Virus record (IMG/VR): IMGVR_UViG_3300042691_020903
Coordinates: 1 to 38,375 of that record
Direction: 5' to 3' (one strand)
From: a virus
Length of the DNA stretch: 38,375 bases
Each line of letters starts with the position of its first letter. Positions within the stretch are counted from its first letter, which is position 1. Below are positions 6,769 through 17,098 of the stretch, in pieces. Under the pieces are notes generated by a model. That model had not been told where the DNA came from and made no database searches. It was given only the letters and a program-made list of their open reading frames with translations. The translations under genes and the position numbers were made by a program.

Positions 6769-7247
6769 TGGCAGAGGCGGTGGACACCCAGAGGCTTTCG
6801 CAGGCTGTTGAGGACGCCATGCTTGACCTGCTCGGCCGCATCCGCGAGGAGGCCAACGACAGGGGCAAGGTTGCAAGCGGGCGCACCCTCAACAGCCTGC
6901 GTACGTCAGTCCTTTCGTCCCCATCCTTTGTGGTAGGCACCATGACGGGGGAGGAGCAATGGAGGTACTGGGGCAATGGGCGCGGGCCTGGCCGTATGCC
7001 GCCGGTGGAGAACATCAAGGCGTGGATCATCAATAAGGGGCTTGACCTGTCCCCGTGGGCGGTGGCTAAGAAGATCGCGCGAGAGGGGTCGCGTGACCAC
7101 CGCCTTGGCCGCAGGAACGTGGTGGAGGTGAGCATCGAGGCATGGAAGGAAGGGGCAGCCATCAAAGCGGTGGAGCGCGCAGGTGTTGAGGCGTTCGGCG
7201 ATGCCTATGTGAAGTCCGTTGAGAGCACATTCAAAACACAAGCCTAA
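6768..7247 (+). CDS. HK97 gp10-like neck / tail completion protein
   Basis: A 159-residue protein with the pattern of the HK97-gp10 and phage virion morphogenesis group: an N-terminal helix, GKVASGRTLNSLRTSV (the basic SGRLxxSLR-type element), GNGRGPGRMPPVENIKAWI, and WAVAKKIAREGSRDH near residue 100. Family members close the head-tail interface or tail end. The gene starts on the TGA of the previous gene (TGATG) and its own TAA overlaps the next ATG (TAATG), so it is translationally coupled both ways. Confidence 0.7.
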   Translation: MAEAVDTQRLSQAVEDAMLDLLGRIREEANDRGKVASGRTLNSLRTSVLSSPSFVVGTMTGEEQWRYWGNGRGPGRMPPVENIKAWIINKGLDLSPWAVAKKIAREGSRDHRLGRRNVVEVSIEAWKEGAAIKAVERAGVEAFGDAYVKSVESTFKTQA

Positions 7248-7672
7248 TGGCAGACCTTACTATTACTTGGAAGTTGAGCGGTCGCGTAGGCGGTCGCCTG
7301 TTCAACTACACGGCCACATCCGTGGTGGATGACGTGGATGACATCATGCTTGCTCAGGCCACGGCGGGGGCAGGCGGTGACATCTTTACCCCTCAGTCGT
7401 TCGGTGGCCTTGCGGCGGTGATGATCGTCGGAGGGAATACGGTCGGGTTCAACGTCATTGAGCTTGAACAGGCATCTACGGATGTCTTGAAGGTGTTCAC
7501 CCCTGCGGGCTTCCCGTTGGTGGCATACAACGGCGGCGGGTTCAACGGCATGATGAAGTATAGCACCACGGCCACGCACGTCCCCGACCAGGATCCGATC
7601 CGCTATGCGGTGGGCAACCTTGGCGGACTCACCAACTTCAGCGCGATGGGCGCACTTAAAGCGATCAGCTAA
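7247..7672 (+). CDS. Hypothetical tail structural protein
   Basis: A 141-residue protein, beta-rich and Gly/Thr/Val-rich, without cysteine. It starts MADLTITWKLSGRVGG and ends LTNFSAMGALKAIS. It looks like a compact virion protein, and has the same size class and style as the next gene, so the two may be related or partner proteins. No catalytic motif is visible. Coupled by TAATG on both sides. Its position between the gp10-like gene and the large tail proteins suggests a tail or neck component; minor tail protein is a guess. Confidence 0.5.
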   Translation: MADLTITWKLSGRVGGRLFNYTATSVVDDVDDIMLAQATAGAGGDIFTPQSFGGLAAVMIVGGNTVGFNVIELEQASTDVLKVFTPAGFPLVAYNGGGFNGMMKYSTTATHVPDQDPIRYAVGNLGGLTNFSAMGALKAIS

Positions 7673-8034
7673 TGGATCAACTGACACTTTCGGCCACGGC
7701 CACCTACGGAAGCGACACGATCACGGGTAGCGTGGCTATCACGGCCAAGGAGGTCCAGCAGGGCGTCCTTACGGCCACCAACACCTACGCGGCGGTGCTC
7801 AGCGCAGTGGAGCCGTTTCAGGCCGTCCTGTTCACCAACGGGGGCGCGGTGGATGTGTCCGTGCGCCTTACGTTCGCGTCTACGCAATACGCCTTCTTCA
7901 CCGTCCCTTCGGGGTGTACGGTGGCCCTGCCTCGCCTTATCAACGTCAACAGCGCAACGCCTGACGGCGTAGAGGCGGTTCATGTGCGGACGGTAAGCGG
8001 CACAGCGGAGGTGACCTATATCGTGGTGCTCTAA
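7672..8034 (+). CDS. Hypothetical small beta-rich structural protein
   Basis: A 120-residue beta-sandwich-like protein with alternating hydrophobic and Thr/Ser residues (LTLSATATYGSDTITGSVAI) and a C-terminal strand VTYIVVL. It is coupled to both neighbours by TAATG. Composition resembles phage tail decoration or Ig-like accessory proteins, but no family-specific motif can be named. It may share ancestry with the protein at 7247. Confidence 0.45.
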   Translation: MDQLTLSATATYGSDTITGSVAITAKEVQQGVLTATNTYAAVLSAVEPFQAVLFTNGGAVDVSVRLTFASTQYAFFTVPSGCTVALPRLINVNSATPDGVEAVHVRTVSGTAEVTYIVVL

Positions 8035-9608
8035 TGGGTCTTCAGCTTTGGAATAACCCAGAACGATGGTCTGCCGTCTATCGGCCTATCATCTGGCAGT
8101 TCATTTCAGACCTGTACCCCATGCAGGATCCCCGCTACAGCGGGTGGTCCTTCGATGCCATCCGCAATCCCTCAGCGGCGGAGCTATCAAACTACCCGCA
8201 GCTAAATAGCGATAGCGTCCTGCTCGATCACCTGCCTATTGACCCGTCGTCGTTCTACATCGGGTCGACCCTGGAGCTGTATAACACCAACACCGGCCTC
8301 TATCAAGGCACCAGCAAAGTGCTGGACAGGCTTGGCGACAGCCTAACGGTGCTCGATACAGACCTGGATCCGGCATCTACCGGCGGGCTTAGCAGGCCCA
8401 CAAATGGCTTCTTTCGCGTCCACCTGACCAACTTCCAGGTATGGGTTGAGGTGTTGAGCGAGAACATGACCGCTCCGGTCATCCTCAAGCTCACCGCCAC
8501 AAAGGATGTGGATGGCACCGTGCTGTTCGAGGCTGACCCGCGCGACATTCTTGCCCGGTACTTCAAGGACATCAAGCAGGCCATCAGCCCCGGACTGCCT
8601 ACGGACACTGTCCCATTTATCGCTGGCGACGGGTACATAACGCAGAATTATAGTATCACTGCCTACGAAGCCTATGACGTCGTTGACAGCAGCGGGGTCA
8701 GCACCTTCACGGTGTTCACAGGCGGCAGCGACATCGGAAGCGGCAGCACCATCAAGGAGACCAACTACATAGCCGTCAACGCTGTTCATCCGTATCACGA
8801 GACCAGGCGCGATGGAACCTTGCGCCTTGGATGGAACGATACCCTTGGAAGCTATCTGGTCAAGACAAATGGCCTGTCGCTTGCGAGGATGCTCACGCAC
8901 GCCAGCACGACATCTCAGTTCGTCACCAGCGGTGACGACCACTTCCTTGCCTTCCTGTTCAATGGCTCACGCCCCAGCGATATGAAGGTGATGGTGAGCT
9001 ACTACAGCCAGCCCGATGGGGTAGGGTTCATCAGCACCGAGCGCATCCGTGGTACCGTTGCTGGGTATAGCGCCATAATGCCCGTTGGTCCTGCCAACCT
9101 TAATCCCCCTGGCAACGCCAAGAGCTACAAGGTGGCGCTGGCAAACCAGAACGAGAACTTCATCGGTGAGACATTCACCTACAACATCAGGCCGTGCGAG
9201 GGGGCTAACATCCGGTTCCATTACCTCAACAAGTTGGGAGGCGTGGACAGCTTCACCTTCCAGGGTGATTGCGAGCGGAGTCTCACGGTAAAGCGTGACA
9301 TCATCAGCAAGGCGCACATGGAGACGCGGCCCGGCTACTTCGTGAGCGACTGGCAGCGCAGGGTGTGGCGCACGCAGACCGATCGTCGCTACGGCATCAC
9401 CAGTGGGTACCTGCTCCCCGAGCAGATCAGGAGCATAACCGAGACGCTGTTCGAGAGCGCCAACGTATGGACCAACATCCACGGTGAGCTATGGACCGAT
9501 GTGCTTATCTTCACGGGGAATACGCCAGCCGACAGCAGCATCGGTCGACGTGAGCGCATGGTTCTTGAGTACGGCCTTGGCGTCGATAACGTCACACAGC
9601 GCACCTAA
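8034..9608 (+). CDS. Large tail structural protein
   Basis: A 524-residue protein whose N-terminus GLQLWNNPERWSAVYRPIIW recalls Bacteroidota phage tail proteins that open with a similar W-x4-YxPI(I/V) motif. The rest is beta-rich with ordinary composition, no signal peptide or transmembrane segment, and a C-terminal helical stretch (EQIRSITETLFESANVW). It starts by TAATG overlap and ends by the same overlap with the 644-residue gene. Distal tail or baseplate function is inferred from its place just before another large tail protein and the tape measure gene. Confidence 0.55.
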   Translation: MGLQLWNNPERWSAVYRPIIWQFISDLYPMQDPRYSGWSFDAIRNPSAAELSNYPQLNSDSVLLDHLPIDPSSFYIGSTLELYNTNTGLYQGTSKVLDRLGDSLTVLDTDLDPASTGGLSRPTNGFFRVHLTNFQVWVEVLSENMTAPVILKLTATKDVDGTVLFEADPRDILARYFKDIKQAISPGLPTDTVPFIAGDGYITQNYSITAYEAYDVVDSSGVSTFTVFTGGSDIGSGSTIKETNYIAVNAVHPYHETRRDGTLRLGWNDTLGSYLVKTNGLSLARMLTHASTTSQFVTSGDDHFLAFLFNGSRPSDMKVMVSYYSQPDGVGFISTERIRGTVAGYSAIMPVGPANLNPPGNAKSYKVALANQNENFIGETFTYNIRPCEGANIRFHYLNKLGGVDSFTFQGDCERSLTVKRDIISKAHMETRPGYFVSDWQRRVWRTQTDRRYGITSGYLLPEQIRSITETLFESANVWTNIHGELWTDVLIFTGNTPADSSIGRRERMVLEYGLGVDNVTQRT

Positions 9609-11542
9609 TGCCACAGGTATGGATCGGCGGCACCGAGATCTATCTGGACGCTGACAAGCTCCCTGAGTTCACCTATTCGCTCACCGACATCTCGGACCCA
9701 TCCAAGGTGCGAGGTGCTCGCTCCACGTCCTTTGAGATCCCTGCGACCAACGCTGTCAGGCAGGCTCTTGGTGGCGTCACCATGAGCGAAGGGGCCGCGC
9801 TGTCGGCGTCGTTCAGGATCGGAGAAGCTGGAGCGACCTTGTTCAACGGCACCTGTACGCCTGTGGAGTGGTCCGACGATAGCATCACGGTCAACGCCTT
9901 CAGCGATAATGCGGGGTGGGCGCAGGATGCCAAGGGGACAAAACTGCAAGACGTCAACCTTGGCATCAGTGAGCTGGTGACAGAGACGTATCAGCGCGAC
10001 AGCTGGACAGACCAGGAGAGGGCTGACTGCTACCCGCTGATCTGCTATGGCTCCTTTGAGGATAGGTCATCGGCGCACAACGTGACCGTCGCCAAGCTGC
10101 GGCCAGCGGTACGTGTACATCGCCTGCTCAACAAGTTCTTCAACGACCGTGGGTACACCGTGCGAGCGGTAGGCAGGCTGGCGCGCCATTGGAAGGGGCT
10201 TATCCTGCCAAATACCGGCAAGGTCAAGATAGCACAGGAGACCCTTGATGCAAGCACGGCCAGCGTGCAGGGTACTGCTGGGCTCACCCCTGTGGTCTAT
10301 AGCTTATGGCCTTCCACTGCGCCTGCTGATTACCCTGCGCCTGTTGTCATCACCGACCCCGGTGGCAATATGACCGGCAATGTCTACACCGCACCGGTAG
10401 ACATGCGCTTGCGCATAAGGGTTAACGGAACCAACATACATTCCGGAGGCTCCTTCGGCACACAGCAGTCCCAGCGCATCACGGTATACAGGCCCAACCT
10501 GTCCAACCTTCAACTCGGAGGGTTCACCTATTATGCCATCGGCCCCACGTGGACACAGACATTTAACGACCAGACTGTCTGGGAGGGCGATGTGGCGATG
10601 GGCGACCAGGTGGCCGTGGGGATCTACAGCGCGGGCAGCTTGTACTCATGCTTCACCGACGCTACCGTGACTTTCGAGCCGGCCAGCATCGACTTTACGG
10701 AGGGCGTGAAGTTCGACATCTCGGGAAGTGCCCCGAAGATGAGCGTCGGTGAGTTAATAGGAGGGCTGTGTAATGTGCTTCGGTTGGTCGTCTCTACCGA
10801 CGACAGTACGCACACGGTGACCTTCTCGTACTACAACGACTTCGCAAAGTCACCGGCTGACGGTATCGACTGGCGCGACAGGCTGGATCAGACCGAGCTG
10901 ATCAAGGTGCAGCCTGCGATACCATCATCATGGCTCTTCCGCTTCAAGGAGGACAGCAATGACCTGTACCTGCGCGGCTACGCCGAGGTGAACGACAGAG
11001 GATATGGCGATACCGACTGGGACATCCCTATGGGCGTGGATAAGCCTGTCGAGATAGAGGTGCCATTCGCTGCCACCATCTCCAAGATGAGGTTCGGCAA
11101 CATCATCATCCCTGCTATGCGCAAGGAGGGGCCCTACTACCAGCAGGACTTCTATGAATACCAGCCTCGCCTCTTGGTGATGGATGGAACGGTCGACGCC
11201 TTCTGGAGGCATGACGGTACCGACATGACGTATGCGCCCAACACCTACTTCGTAGGCATCACCGCCAATGACATCAGCTTGTCGTTCGGCCGAGAGAGCG
11301 ATCCCGGAGGCAATAAGGCTGGGACCGTCGAGAAAGAGTGGTCCGAGTTCATCAGGCGCAGCTACAGCCCCATGCTACAGGTGAAGGTGCGAGTGTATGA
11401 CGACGAGTTCCTGTCGTTCAGCTTCGGCAGGCCTCGCCTGGTGCATGACGGATGGCACTATCGGTGGTGCTATGTTCAGGAGGTGAAGGGCAAGCGGTTC
11501 GGTGATGAGTCATTCGTGGAGTGTGAACTGATACCTGTTTAG
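9608..11542 (+). CDS. Large tail / baseplate-hub-like protein
   Basis: A 644-residue protein. The N-terminal part ([34 protein letters not shown]) resembles a recurrent opening in Bacteroidota phage tail proteins in which a short strand and a DIxDxS element precede an S-x-SFxxPAT-N segment. The middle is beta-rich and the C-terminal part has [18 protein letters not shown] and [19 protein letters not shown]. There is no catalytic motif. It precedes the tape measure gene by two bases, the usual place for tail-tip proteins, though here on the other side of the tape measure from canonical order. Confidence 0.55.
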   Translation: MPQVWIGGTEIYLDADKLPEFTYSLTDISDPSKVRGARSTSFEIPATNAVRQALGGVTMSEGAALSASFRIGEAGATLFNGTCTPVEWSDDSITVNAFSDNAGWAQDAKGTKLQDVNLGISELVTETYQRDSWTDQERADCYPLICYGSFEDRSSAHNVTVAKLRPAVRVHRLLNKFFNDRGYTVRAVGRLARHWKGLILPNTGKVKIAQETLDASTASVQGTAGLTPVVYSLWPSTAPADYPAPVVITDPGGNMTGNVYTAPVDMRLRIRVNGTNIHSGGSFGTQQSQRITVYRPNLSNLQLGGFTYYAIGPTWTQTFNDQTVWEGDVAMGDQVAVGIYSAGSLYSCFTDATVTFEPASIDFTEGVKFDISGSAPKMSVGELIGGLCNVLRLVVSTDDSTHTVTFSYYNDFAKSPADGIDWRDRLDQTELIKVQPAIPSSWLFRFKEDSNDLYLRGYAEVNDRGYGDTDWDIPMGVDKPVEIEVPFAATISKMRFGNIIIPAMRKEGPYYQQDFYEYQPRLLVMDGTVDAFWRHDGTDMTYAPNTYFVGITANDISLSFGRESDPGGNKAGTVEKEWSEFIRRSYSPMLQVKVRVYDDEFLSFSFGRPRLVHDGWHYRWCYVQEVKGKRFGDESFVECELIPV

Positions 11543-11544
11543 GC

Positions 11545-13881
11545 ATGGCACAGAACGAGGTTATCGTAACCCTCAAGGTAGACAACGCGGAGGCGCTGGC
11601 GCAGTTCGAGAAGCTGACGCAATCGCTCACCAAACTGAGCCTTGAAAAGAAGGCGCTCGGCAAGCAGATCAGGGACAACGACAAGGAGTTCCGCGCGCTG
11701 TCGCAGACGCTTCAGGAAGTGGGCGGCTCGTCTAAGGAGATCGAGGACGAGATCGCTAAGAACAGAACGCAGTTTGACCAGCTCACCAAGTCGCTGGCCC
11801 GTGCTGACGCGGCGTACGAGAGCACGCGGCTCCAGTTCAAGGAGGCCAGGAACGACATCAGCGGGGCCACGGCTGCTGGCCTGCGCTTCCGTGACGTGCT
11901 GGCCGACAGCACGGCCAAGGCCATCAACCAGACGGTACTCCCGGCCTTCGATAGCCTCAAGCAGCAACTGAGGGAGGCCACCAAGGAGGCACAGATCGCC
12001 TTCCAGACCTTCGGGCGCAACAGCAAGGAGTTCCGGACGGCAGCCGCCCGGGTGGACGACCTTCAGGACGCCATCAAGGAGGTCAACATCAGCGTCGAGG
12101 CCATCGACTTTGAGGGAAAGATCCAGACGTTCGGGCGGGTAGCGGAGGGAATCGCCGGTGCGTTCGCGGTGGCCCAGGGTGCGGCCGCGCTGTTCGGAGA
12201 GGAAAACGAGGCGGTGGAAAAGGCCATCCTGAAGGTTCAGGCTGCGCTTGCCATCACGCAGGGTATCGAGAGCATCAACAACGCGATCAAGGCCAGCAAG
12301 GGGCTTGCTATCGCGCTGGGCATCACCACCACGGCAACGAAGGCACAGAGCGTTGCCAACGTAGAAGAGGGCGGAACGAAGGTTGCCGGAACGGTAGCGA
12401 CAGGTGGGGCTACCATCGCTACACGGGCGCTCGGTGTCGCCATGAGCGCCTTGCCCATATTAGCCATCATCGCAGGTATCGCTGCTATAGCAGCCGCATA
12501 TAGCGCGTGGGTCAGCGAGTCGGAGGATGCTGCCGCAGAGATGGATCGCATCATTGACCTGAGCCGCAAGCTGGCGCAGGACACCGAGGATGCGGTAAAG
12601 GCCGAAGAAGACCTTGCCGTCGCCACCGGTCGCATGACCGAGGAGCAGCGCAAGAAGAACGACATCCAGCGCGAAGGAGCAAAGGAACTGACAAGCCTGC
12701 TCATCGAACGAGACCGCATAGCCAAGGAAGGCACAGCCGAGGAGTTAAGGCTGGCTGATGAGCGTATCGAGGCGGCTAAGCGGGAGCTAATTGCCAAGTT
12801 CGGGGTGGTTGATGCTGAGAAAGCTCGTGCAGATGCGGCTGCCAAGGCGGCAGAGGAGGAGAAAAAGCGCAGAGAGCTTGAGAAGGCAGAGGAAGAGCGC
12901 AAGCGAAAGGCGGATCAAGATGCGAAGCAGCGGGCCGCAGAGGCGGCAAAGCTGCGCGAGCAGGATCTCAAGCTGATTGCCGAGCAGTCCAAGGCCGAAG
13001 CGGAACGTGTGCTGCGCGTTGAGCAGCTCGAGAACGAATATCTCGACAGCAAGCTCACGAGGCTTCAGATCGAGGAGAACGCTATCAGGGAGAAGTACTT
13101 CGCAGAGATAGAGGCAGCAGGGCAGGCAGGGCAGGACATTGCTACCCTTGAGGCTGCCCAGCAGGCTGAGCTGAATCAGGCAAGGGCTATTGCAGCGGCT
13201 GAACAGCTTGCTGCCGACCAAGCATTGAGAGAATCGTCTGTTTCAGCATCTGAAACTATCATTAGCGCGAAGGAAGCGGAGCAGATGGCTACCGAAGCTA
13301 CTGCACAGGCCATTGGAGCCTTGGCTCAAGTGGCTAAAGAAAATAGCGCTGGTCAAAAAGCGCTCGCCATCTCTCAGGCACTGCTTAATACGTATTTAGG
13401 TGTGGCTCGTGTCCTTGGGAACGAGACGGTATTGCCTGAGCCTGCTGGTACGATTAACAAGGTAGCAAGTATAGCCACCGTACTTGCAACTGGCCTATCT
13501 GCTGTGGCACGGATGCGAGGATTCAGCGATGGCGGCTACACCGGCAACGGTGGGAAGTATGAACCGGCTGGCGTGGTCCACCGTGGCGAGTACGTCCTGC
13601 CCCAAGAGGTGGTGCGTGCATTGGGCGTCGATAGGCTTGACGCCCTGCGGGCCATGTTCACCAACGCCCCGCGCATCAACGGCAGCTATGTCAATGGTGG
13701 CTATGTAGCAACGCGCGGCACGGCCTTGGTCAATGTTGCCGCTCCAACGACCGAGAGTATCTTGCAGTCACAACAGATTGCAGCCACCCGAGGCATGGAC
13801 ATGCAGCCCGTCATGGTGATCGAAGACCTTAACAGGGTCCAGCGCCGCGTGTCAATCCGTGAAAGCCGATCCACGCTATGA
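11545..13881 (+). CDS. Tape measure protein
   Basis: A 778-residue protein with classic tape-measure architecture. Residues 1-190 form heptad-rich coiled coil ([20 protein letters not shown]). Hydrophobic Ala/Gly-rich segments follow around 205-320, including [21 protein letters not shown] long Glu/Lys/Ala coiled coil spans about 330-560. The tail has [20 protein letters not shown] and an [10 protein letters not shown] helix, a C-terminal signature seen in many tape measures. It sets tail length and is ejected with the DNA. The 13,200-13,500 stretch is visibly more AT-rich than its surroundings, suggesting local recombination. Start ATG at 11545, two bases after the previous stop. Confidence 0.9.
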   Translation: MAQNEVIVTLKVDNAEALAQFEKLTQSLTKLSLEKKALGKQIRDNDKEFRALSQTLQEVGGSSKEIEDEIAKNRTQFDQLTKSLARADAAYESTRLQFKEARNDISGATAAGLRFRDVLADSTAKAINQTVLPAFDSLKQQLREATKEAQIAFQTFGRNSKEFRTAAARVDDLQDAIKEVNISVEAIDFEGKIQTFGRVAEGIAGAFAVAQGAAALFGEENEAVEKAILKVQAALAITQGIESINNAIKASKGLAIALGITTTATKAQSVANVEEGGTKVAGTVATGGATIATRALGVAMSALPILAIIAGIAAIAAAYSAWVSESEDAAAEMDRIIDLSRKLAQDTEDAVKAEEDLAVATGRMTEEQRKKNDIQREGAKELTSLLIERDRIAKEGTAEELRLADERIEAAKRELIAKFGVVDAEKARADAAAKAAEEEKKRRELEKAEEERKRKADQDAKQRAAEAAKLREQDLKLIAEQSKAEAERVLRVEQLENEYLDSKLTRLQIEENAIREKYFAEIEAAGQAGQDIATLEAAQQAELNQARAIAAAEQLAADQALRESSVSASETIISAKEAEQMATEATAQAIGALAQVAKENSAGQKALAISQALLNTYLGVARVLGNETVLPEPAGTINKVASIATVLATGLSAVARMRGFSDGGYTGNGGKYEPAGVVHRGEYVLPQEVVRALGVDRLDALRAMFTNAPRINGSYVNGGYVATRGTALVNVAAPTTESILQSQQIAATRGMDMQPVMVIEDLNRVQRRVSIRESRSTL

Positions 13882-14138
13882 GCAAGTATAAAGCCCAGCT
13901 GATCACCACCCTCAACGCAGCTCTACAAAAGGACTGCGCCGATGTCATCGCCGAACTGTATGCCATTGGCATCCTAGACGACACGCTGGCCCGGCGCGGA
14001 TGCGTAGTGCATGAGTACATGAGCGCCGCCATTGATACCAGCAGGTCGGAGACCGTGGTCCTGTCCGAGATCGCCGAGCGGCATGGCGTGCATGAGCGCA
14101 CGGCGTGGAAGTATGTACAGTTTAGCCGTTTGCCCTAA
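13878..14138 (+). CDS. Small helix-turn-helix-like protein
   Basis: An 86-residue protein overlapping the tape measure stop by ATGA. The C-terminal part ([29 protein letters not shown]) reads as a helix-turn-helix: a helix with EIAER, a turn HGVHE, and a recognition-like helix RTAWKYVQF. The N-terminal half is helical with a [11 protein letters not shown] turn. It sits at the boundary between tail and head blocks, followed by a 41-base gap. A transcription role at the block boundary is possible; a morphogenesis role cannot be excluded. Confidence 0.5.
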   Translation: MSKYKAQLITTLNAALQKDCADVIAELYAIGILDDTLARRGCVVHEYMSAAIDTSRSETVVLSEIAERHGVHERTAWKYVQFSRLP

Positions 14139-14179
14139 GTCGCCAAACTTTGGTATTTATCGGTTGAGACCTTCGCATT

Positions 14180-15262
14180 GTGCAAGGTCTCGACATTCGC
14201 GCCAGCGTCACCAGCGACTCCGCAGAACTCGCCATCTACGGCGAGATCACCGAGGGCAACGCTTCACAGATCCTTAGCGCCCTGGATTACTTCAAGGGCA
14301 AGGACATCATCCTGTCGGTATATAGCACGGGAGGCGATGTCTTTGCGGGCCTCGGCATCCGTGATGCCTTGGCATCCCGCAATGTGACGGCCCGCGTCTA
14401 TGGCCTTGCCGCCAGCGCTGCGGCACTTATCCTGACGGGGGCCAAGCGCGTGGAGATGACCCCGTTCAGCAGCCTTATGATCCATAAGGCGTATAAGGTC
14501 AGCGCCAACGGCGAGAAGCAGTACGATGAGGACACCGACCGCATCAACAAGATGCAGACGGAAGCCTTCAGCAAAAAGAGCGGCAAGCGAAAAGACATCG
14601 TCGAGCGATGGATGGCCGCAGGTGATAAGTTCTTCAACGCACAGGAGGCCATCGATGCGGGCCTCGCTGATGCCATCCACACCCCGGAGAAGATGGCTGC
14701 GTCAATGGATACCATGCAACCTATGAGCGAGATCCTTAATACCGAGCAGCCATCCGAAGAGGTGGTGCTCGAAGCACCTGCCGTCGTCAGCGACCCCGGT
14801 GATGAGCAGCCCGAACCCACCGAGGAGATCGAGGTGGAAATCCCGGTGAACGCCGCCACCGCTGTGCAGGCGGCATTCCTTGGCAAGTTCAAAGCGAAGG
14901 TGAATGTGGGCAAGCACTACGGCGAGATCGTAGCGGGCTTGATCACCGAGAACAAAGGCATCAAGGCGCAGCTCGATGAGGCCAACGCCAAGATCGAGGA
15001 GCTGGCACCCAAGGCCGATGCCGCAGCAAACGCTGAGGCGAAGGCAGAAGAGGCCACCGCCAAGGTCGCCGAGATGGCCCAGGAGGTGGAGAAGCTCAAG
15101 ACCACTCCGCTGACCGCTCCGGTGATGCCTGACGCGGCGCCCGCTGCGGTGGTGCCTGCTGCTCCCGCTCAGAGCGGTCCGGCCAAGACGGTCCTGGAAG
15201 GCAAGATCGAGAAGAACATGAGCGCCATCGATGCTGCCATTCAGCGTCGTGGCATCAAGTAA
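14180..15262 (+). CDS. ClpP/S14-type prohead protease with fused scaffold-like C-terminus
   Basis: A 360-residue protein. Residues 1-190 have the ClpP-like serine protease fold: LSVYSTGGDVFAGLGIRDAL is the Gly-rich oxyanion strand region, GLAASAAALI carries the nucleophile (Ser79) and MIHKAYKV carries His102. Residues 200-360 are acidic, then Ala/Glu/Lys coiled coil (about 265-310), then Pro/Ala-rich. This resembles protease-scaffold fusions that guide capsid assembly and are then degraded. The start is GTG at 14180; an in-frame stop lies just upstream and there is no ATG. It immediately precedes the capsid gene, as expected. Confidence 0.85.
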   Translation: MQGLDIRASVTSDSAELAIYGEITEGNASQILSALDYFKGKDIILSVYSTGGDVFAGLGIRDALASRNVTARVYGLAASAAALILTGAKRVEMTPFSSLMIHKAYKVSANGEKQYDEDTDRINKMQTEAFSKKSGKRKDIVERWMAAGDKFFNAQEAIDAGLADAIHTPEKMAASMDTMQPMSEILNTEQPSEEVVLEAPAVVSDPGDEQPEPTEEIEVEIPVNAATAVQAAFLGKFKAKVNVGKHYGEIVAGLITENKGIKAQLDEANAKIEELAPKADAAANAEAKAEEATAKVAEMAQEVEKLKTTPLTAPVMPDAAPAAVVPAAPAQSGPAKTVLEGKIEKNMSAIDAAIQRRGIK

Positions 15263-15287
15263 GTAACCAACCCAACCCCAATAACCA

Positions 15288-16277
15288 ATGGCAGTTAGTT
15301 TCTCTGGTCTGTCGGCTCTTGCTGATGAGACCCGCCTGGCGTTCTTCACGGACGCCATCGCCGCCAATGACGTGCTCCCTTTCGTACGTCAGTATGGCGA
15401 CTTCATCCCCAACGTGAAGGCTGACACGTACAAGCTCCGCCGCCTGTCCACCTCGCTGACCATCGCCGACGGTAGCAACTGCTTCACCAGCGCTGATGGC
15501 AACAACGACAACACGATCAGCGAGCGCAGCATCAGCCTGAAGAAGGGTCTGATCCGTGATGAGATCTGCCCGCACGATGGCTGGGAGACCTACTACACGC
15601 ACCAGGGCATGACCGCCGGTCAGCACTACACGGGCCTCGGCGCTTTTGAGGCCGGTCTGCTGGCTGACATCGCCAAGCGCGCTGGCAAGGCCATCGGCAA
15701 TGAGATGTGGAACGGTGGCTCCAACTGGATCACCTCTGGCTGGGTCGATCAGCTCTATGCCGCCTTTGGCATCGAGACCGGCGCAAGCACCACCCCGACC
15801 GCTGGTGGCAGCACTGGCACCGACGCTGAGGGTGCGTTCAACATCTGCCAGCTCCTGGTGGATTCGGTGATGGCTAACGTGGACTTCGGCTTCGAGGCCC
15901 GCGCTGGCAACGTCATCATCGTGATGTCGCCCAAGGAGTACAGCTTCTACTTCCAGAACTACCGCAAGCTGTACGGCGACAACTTGGTGGCCCCCGGCCT
16001 GGCTACGCTGGCGAACGGCAGCCCTGCCCCTGTGTACCACCCCGGCACCCGCATCGAGATCGTGCAGCAGAACTTCCTGACCGGTAGCGGCACCATCGTG
16101 ATCACCCGCAAGGGTAACTTCGCCGCCGCCATCGACCTGGAGAGCGACTTCAGCGAGATCAAGGTCGGCATGGACCAGTACGACGAGAAAATGTGGTGGA
16201 AGATGCGCTTCAAGGGCGGTGTCGGCATCAACGACATCAGCGCCAACAGCCTGCTCTACTACGGTCCCGCTTCCTAA
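15288..16277 (+). CDS. Major capsid protein
   Basis: A 329-residue protein directly after the protease-scaffold gene, the canonical capsid position. It begins MAVSFSGLSALADETRLAFF and contains KADTYKLRRLSTSLTIADG, a KGLIRDEICPHDGWE segment, long helix ADIAKRAGKAIGNEMWNGG, and a C-terminal part with SPKEYSFYFQNYRKLYGDN and GMDQYDEKMWWKMRFKGGV. The AYxDxxxWxKxRFKxG-like ending is seen in HK97-fold capsid proteins. Codon use is strongly GC-ending, as for a highly expressed gene. The leader is CA-rich without a Shine-Dalgarno sequence. A GC-rich hairpin follows 16 bases after the stop. Confidence 0.85.
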   Translation: MAVSFSGLSALADETRLAFFTDAIAANDVLPFVRQYGDFIPNVKADTYKLRRLSTSLTIADGSNCFTSADGNNDNTISERSISLKKGLIRDEICPHDGWETYYTHQGMTAGQHYTGLGAFEAGLLADIAKRAGKAIGNEMWNGGSNWITSGWVDQLYAAFGIETGASTTPTAGGSTGTDAEGAFNICQLLVDSVMANVDFGFEARAGNVIIVMSPKEYSFYFQNYRKLYGDNLVAPGLATLANGSPAPVYHPGTRIEIVQQNFLTGSGTIVITRKGNFAAAIDLESDFSEIKVGMDQYDEKMWWKMRFKGGVGINDISANSLLYYGPAS

Positions 16278-16293
16278 AAATAACTGAGGCATA

Positions 16294-16319
16294 GTGCGGG
16301 GGACCGTAAGCCCCCGCAC
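16294..16319 (+). terminator. Strong hairpin between capsid and tail-tube genes
   Basis: GTGCGGGGG (16294-16302) pairs perfectly with CCCCCGCAC (16311-16319) around an 8-nt loop. No T-run follows, so it is not a classical intrinsic terminator. It may attenuate transcription or protect the capsid mRNA 3' end after processing. It begins 16 bases after the capsid stop and ends 19 bases before the next ATG. Confidence 0.6.
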
Positions 16320-16338
16320 AAGCCCAACAACAACCCAG

Positions 16339-16890
16339 ATGGCTAACAACTGTCAAGTATTGAGCGGCGGCTATCAGCTCGCCGTGGATGAGTGTGCCAA
16401 TTACACCGCTGGCGTGTGGCACAATCGCATCTGGATCGCTTCGCTGCGCGAGGTATCGTCTTGGACCCTGAGCGGAACGGACAATGTGTATGAGGACGTG
16501 ACCTTCACGGCCGGCAACGGCTTCTTCGAGCTGGATGTCGAGAAAGATACCTGCCAGTGGCGCAACGAGTACGACGAGGGCACCAAGAGCTTCTTCCAGT
16601 CGTTGAGCGTGCGCATCCCCGACCTGAGCATCACGGCGCGCAATTTCTTGCAGTCCACCAAGGGTCCGGACATGGTGATCATCGCCGAGCTGAAGGCTGG
16701 CGTGTTCCAGATCATCGGCAAGGATAGCGGCGCACAGCTGTTCAGCCTTATCGGATCGAGCGAAGGTGAAGAGGTGGGCTACGCCGTTGAGTTCCGCGCC
16801 AGCAATATGGATGAACTAAGCCCGCACTTCCTCGAAACCGATGAGGCTACGACCCTTACCTTGCTCGCGTCCAAGACCGTAACCAGCTAA
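16339..16890 (+). CDS. Putative major tail tube protein
   Basis: A 183-residue protein. The ATG at 16339 is chosen; an in-frame GTG at 16294 would start inside the hairpin. The layout ELDVEKDTCQWRNEYDEGTK, FFQSLSVRIPDLSITARNFL, DMVIIAELKAGVFQIIGKDSG and GYAVEFRASNMDELSPHFL resembles tail-tube proteins of Bacteroidota phages: beta strands, a pleated xLxFxxPxLS element followed by a helix, an IxEx.GxxxLxG strand pair and a final xLxGxExxP-like strand. Sitting one gene after the capsid gene and in the same GC-ending codon style fits a high-copy virion protein. The assignment is by pattern only. Confidence 0.55.
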   Translation: MANNCQVLSGGYQLAVDECANYTAGVWHNRIWIASLREVSSWTLSGTDNVYEDVTFTAGNGFFELDVEKDTCQWRNEYDEGTKSFFQSLSVRIPDLSITARNFLQSTKGPDMVIIAELKAGVFQIIGKDSGAQLFSLIGSSEGEEVGYAVEFRASNMDELSPHFLETDEATTLTLLASKTVTS

Positions 16891-16900
16891 TTATACCACG

Positions 16901-17083
16901 ATGGCAGAAGAGATCAAGACCGTGAAGGCCAAGGTTTACAAGCTCGCGAAGGGCGCGGCTCTGGAGCTTCCCAAGCTCAAGGGTGTCGTGCTGACGAATG
17001 AGACGCTGAAGAACCCCAAGGTGATCGAGCTGGTGATGCTGAAGCACCCCGAGGTGTTCGGCACCCAGATCGTCTACGCCTGA
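16901..17083 (+). CDS. Small virion-associated hypothetical protein
   Basis: A 60-residue Lys/Leu/Val-rich protein (MAEEIKTVKAKVYKLAKGAA ... HPEVFGTQIVYA), with GC-ending codons like the capsid genes. It lies between the tail-tube candidate and the portal, separated from the portal by a GC-rich hairpin. No recognisable domain. Small basic proteins at this place may be tail or head accessory factors; function unknown. Confidence 0.55.
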   Translation: MAEEIKTVKAKVYKLAKGAALELPKLKGVVLTNETLKNPKVIELVMLKHPEVFGTQIVYA

Positions 17084-17098
17084 TATTGCACCAAGTGA